The translations under genes and the position numbers were made by a program. The notes beneath the pieces were generated by a model. The model was not told the origin of the DNA, searched no databases, and saw only the letters and a list, made by a program, of their open reading frames with translations. From Bacillota bacterium (GTDB taxonomy: Bacteria; Bacillota; Clostridia; Clostridiales; Clostridiaceae), in NCBI GenBank assembly GCA_021781745.1, contig JAJXWH010000014.1:1-64000 (forward strand): DNA of 64,000 nt, given 5' to 3'. Positions 63,100 to 64,000 of this stretch are shown here, in pieces. Positions within the stretch are counted from its first letter, which is position 1, and the number at the start of each line of letters is the position of its first letter.

Positions 63100-63423
63100 A
63101 TGAAGATGGATTATGAAGAAAATGCAAAAGTATTTAAAGCTATGTGTGATCCAAGCAGGTTGAAAATAATTGATATATTATCTTGTGGTGAAAAGTGTGC
63201 ATGTGATATTTTGGAGTATTTTGATTTTACTCAACCAACACTTTCGCATCATATGAAGGTATTAAGCGATTGTGGACTTGTAGAAGTAAGAAAAGAGGGG
63301 CTTTGGAATTATTATAGTTTAAATATTAATAATTGTAACAAGCTAACATTATTCATGATGAATCTTGTAACAGAGACAAAAGATTGCATTTGCAAAGATA
63401 AAGCTAATTGTACTTGTAAATAA
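63100..63423 (+). CDS. arsR: ArsR-family As(III)-responsive regulator
   Basis: A 107-residue winged-helix repressor. The sequence SCGEKCACDILEYFDFTQPT has Cys29, Cys33 and Cys35 before the recognition helix TQPTLSHHMKVL, and the tail adds CICKDKANCTCK. It is only distantly related to the repressors at 51510 and 59673, so the three units are likely tuned to different signals. AGGAAAGG precedes the ATG, and the dyads just upstream are its likely operators. Confidence 0.93.
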   Translation: MKMDYEENAKVFKAMCDPSRLKIIDILSCGEKCACDILEYFDFTQPTLSHHMKVLSDCGLVEVRKEGLWNYYSLNINNCNKLTLFMMNLVTETKDCICKDKANCTCK

Positions 63424-63464
63424 GAATTAAATTATAAAATTTATAATATGAAGGAGTTATAAAA

Positions 63465-63851
63465 ATGAAAAAAATGATAATATTTGACCCGGCAATGTGT
63501 TGTTCAACAGGAGTTTGTGGACCATCTGTAGATAAAGAGCTATTAAGAGTTTCAACAGTTCTAAATACTTTAAAAAATAAAGGTATATTAGTTGAGAGAT
63601 ACAATTTAACAAATAACCCTCAAATATTTGTAGATAATAAAGTAATAAATGAAATTTTAAATACTAAAGGAGTAGATGCATTACCAGTGACAATGGTAGA
63701 TGGGGTTGTAGTTAAAGAAGGCAAATATCCGACTAATGAAGAATTTTGCAGTTTATTAGAAATACCAGCAGATACTTTAAAACTTACTATAAAGAAACCT
63801 AATGTAAAGAAGCCTGCTAAAAGTTGTGGATGTAAAGGTGGATGCTGCTAA
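63465..63851 (+). CDS. arsD: ArsD arsenite metallochaperone
   Basis: A 128-residue ArsD. Cys12, Cys13 and Cys18 (MCCSTGVC) are in exactly the positions used by E. coli ArsD to bind As(III) and hand it to ArsA. The fold is thioredoxin-like (LPVTMVDG cis-Pro). The C-terminal CGCKGGCC is an extra soft-metal tail. It lies between arsR and arsA, the standard order. AAGGAG precedes the ATG. Confidence 0.95.
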   Translation: MKKMIIFDPAMCCSTGVCGPSVDKELLRVSTVLNTLKNKGILVERYNLTNNPQIFVDNKVINEILNTKGVDALPVTMVDGVVVKEGKYPTNEEFCSLLEIPADTLKLTIKKPNVKKPAKSCGCKGGCC

Positions 63852-63911
63852 GAAAAGGTTCAGACTCATAAGAAAAAGTGAATATATTGACGTAGAAGGG
63901 AAGAGAAAAAT

Positions 63912-64000
63912 ATGTTTAAAGCATTTGATATAAAAGAATTGAACTTAACTAAGTATCTATTTTTTACTGGAAAAGGCGGAGTTGGCAAAACTTCAACTGC
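63912..64000 (+). CDS. arsA: ArsA arsenite-stimulated ATPase, 5' part only
   Basis: The gene starts at ATG 63912 and is cut by the window end. The first 29 codons include YLFFTGKGGVGKTSTA, the deviant Walker A of the ArsA/GET3 family. ArsA receives arsenite from ArsD and drives the ArsB or Acr3 exporter, which should be encoded just beyond the window. GGGAAGAGAA upstream is a weak ribosome binding site. Confidence 0.9.
   Translation, partial: MFKAFDIKELNLTKYLFFTGKGGVGKTST

Noticed and set aside
51510..64000. Transposon or plasmid origin visible within the metal island
   Set aside because: No transposase, integrase, relaxase or replication gene is present, so transfer cannot be claimed from this window alone.

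Overview
The window looks like chromosome from a low-GC, anaerobic, spore-forming Firmicute, most likely a solventogenic-type Clostridium. The evidence is a strongly AT-rich composition, AGGAGG-type ribosome binding sites with several TTG/GTG starts, the long Gram-positive type of SRP RNA, the dnaX-ybaB-recR-yaaL-bofA gene order of endospore formers, and a 4-hydroxybutyrate dehydrogenase close to the clostridial enzyme. No insertion-sequence transposase, phage gene or CRISPR array is visible. Species assignment is inference.

Layout. 0.2-3 kb: a small secreted cell-wall-binding-repeat protein and a Cache-domain chemoreceptor. 3-12.1 kb: carbohydrate island with two AraC regulators, a GH3 glycosidase and a maltodextrin-type ABC importer (binding protein, two permeases, no ATPase) followed by a GH13 neopullulanase-like enzyme. 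12.3-22.2 kb: mscL with a zinc-ribbon tail, pyruvate carboxylase, a second chemoreceptor, an AI-2E family membrane protein, a CheY-CheX fusion overlapping a CheX, and a DUF1461 membrane protein without a normal start codon. 22.2-24 kb: fluoride riboswitch with crcB, a rubrerythrin-like protein, an odd tRNA-like element and the SRP RNA. 24-30.2 kb: FAH-family hydrolase, dfrA, thyA, then dnaX-ybaB-recR-yaaL-bofA. 30.4-34.5 kb: a secreted CHAP/SH3 wall hydrolase, an M13 peptidase, a long hairpin element and a nine-cysteine small protein.

34.5-47 kb: a polyamine island. It holds two paralogous LuxR-type regulators, a P-II-like protein, potD-potA-potB-potC, an amidohydrolase, an aldehyde dehydrogenase, putrescine aminotransferase and 4-hydroxybutyrate dehydrogenase. 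Together these could import putrescine and convert it through 4-aminobutanal and 4-aminobutyrate towards 4-hydroxybutyrate. Two transcription units carry an intrinsic terminator in the leader and a related ACTCCTAAA-containing site about 70-80 bp upstream of the predicted start of transcription. A 299-bp fully palindromic MITE-like element sits in the middle.

47.2-51.4 kb: serA-DUF1015, followed by gene-poor DNA with AAAAAGATTGA repeats, a small orphan gene and gene remnants. 51.4-64 kb: an arsenic/metal island in three transcription blocks, each starting with or containing an ArsR-family repressor: (a) arsR, thioredoxin-like protein, ArsP-type permease, two MFS transporters, an AhpD-like protein, a DGC-domain protein, a CDF exporter, a truncated permease and a ferredoxin-like protein; (b) thioredoxin-coupled arsC, arsR, thioredoxin, a miniature soluble chemoreceptor-like protein, a phosphoesterase and a thioredoxin-reductase-like flavoprotein that lacks the NADPH motifs; (c) arsR, arsD and the start of arsA, which is cut by the window edge.
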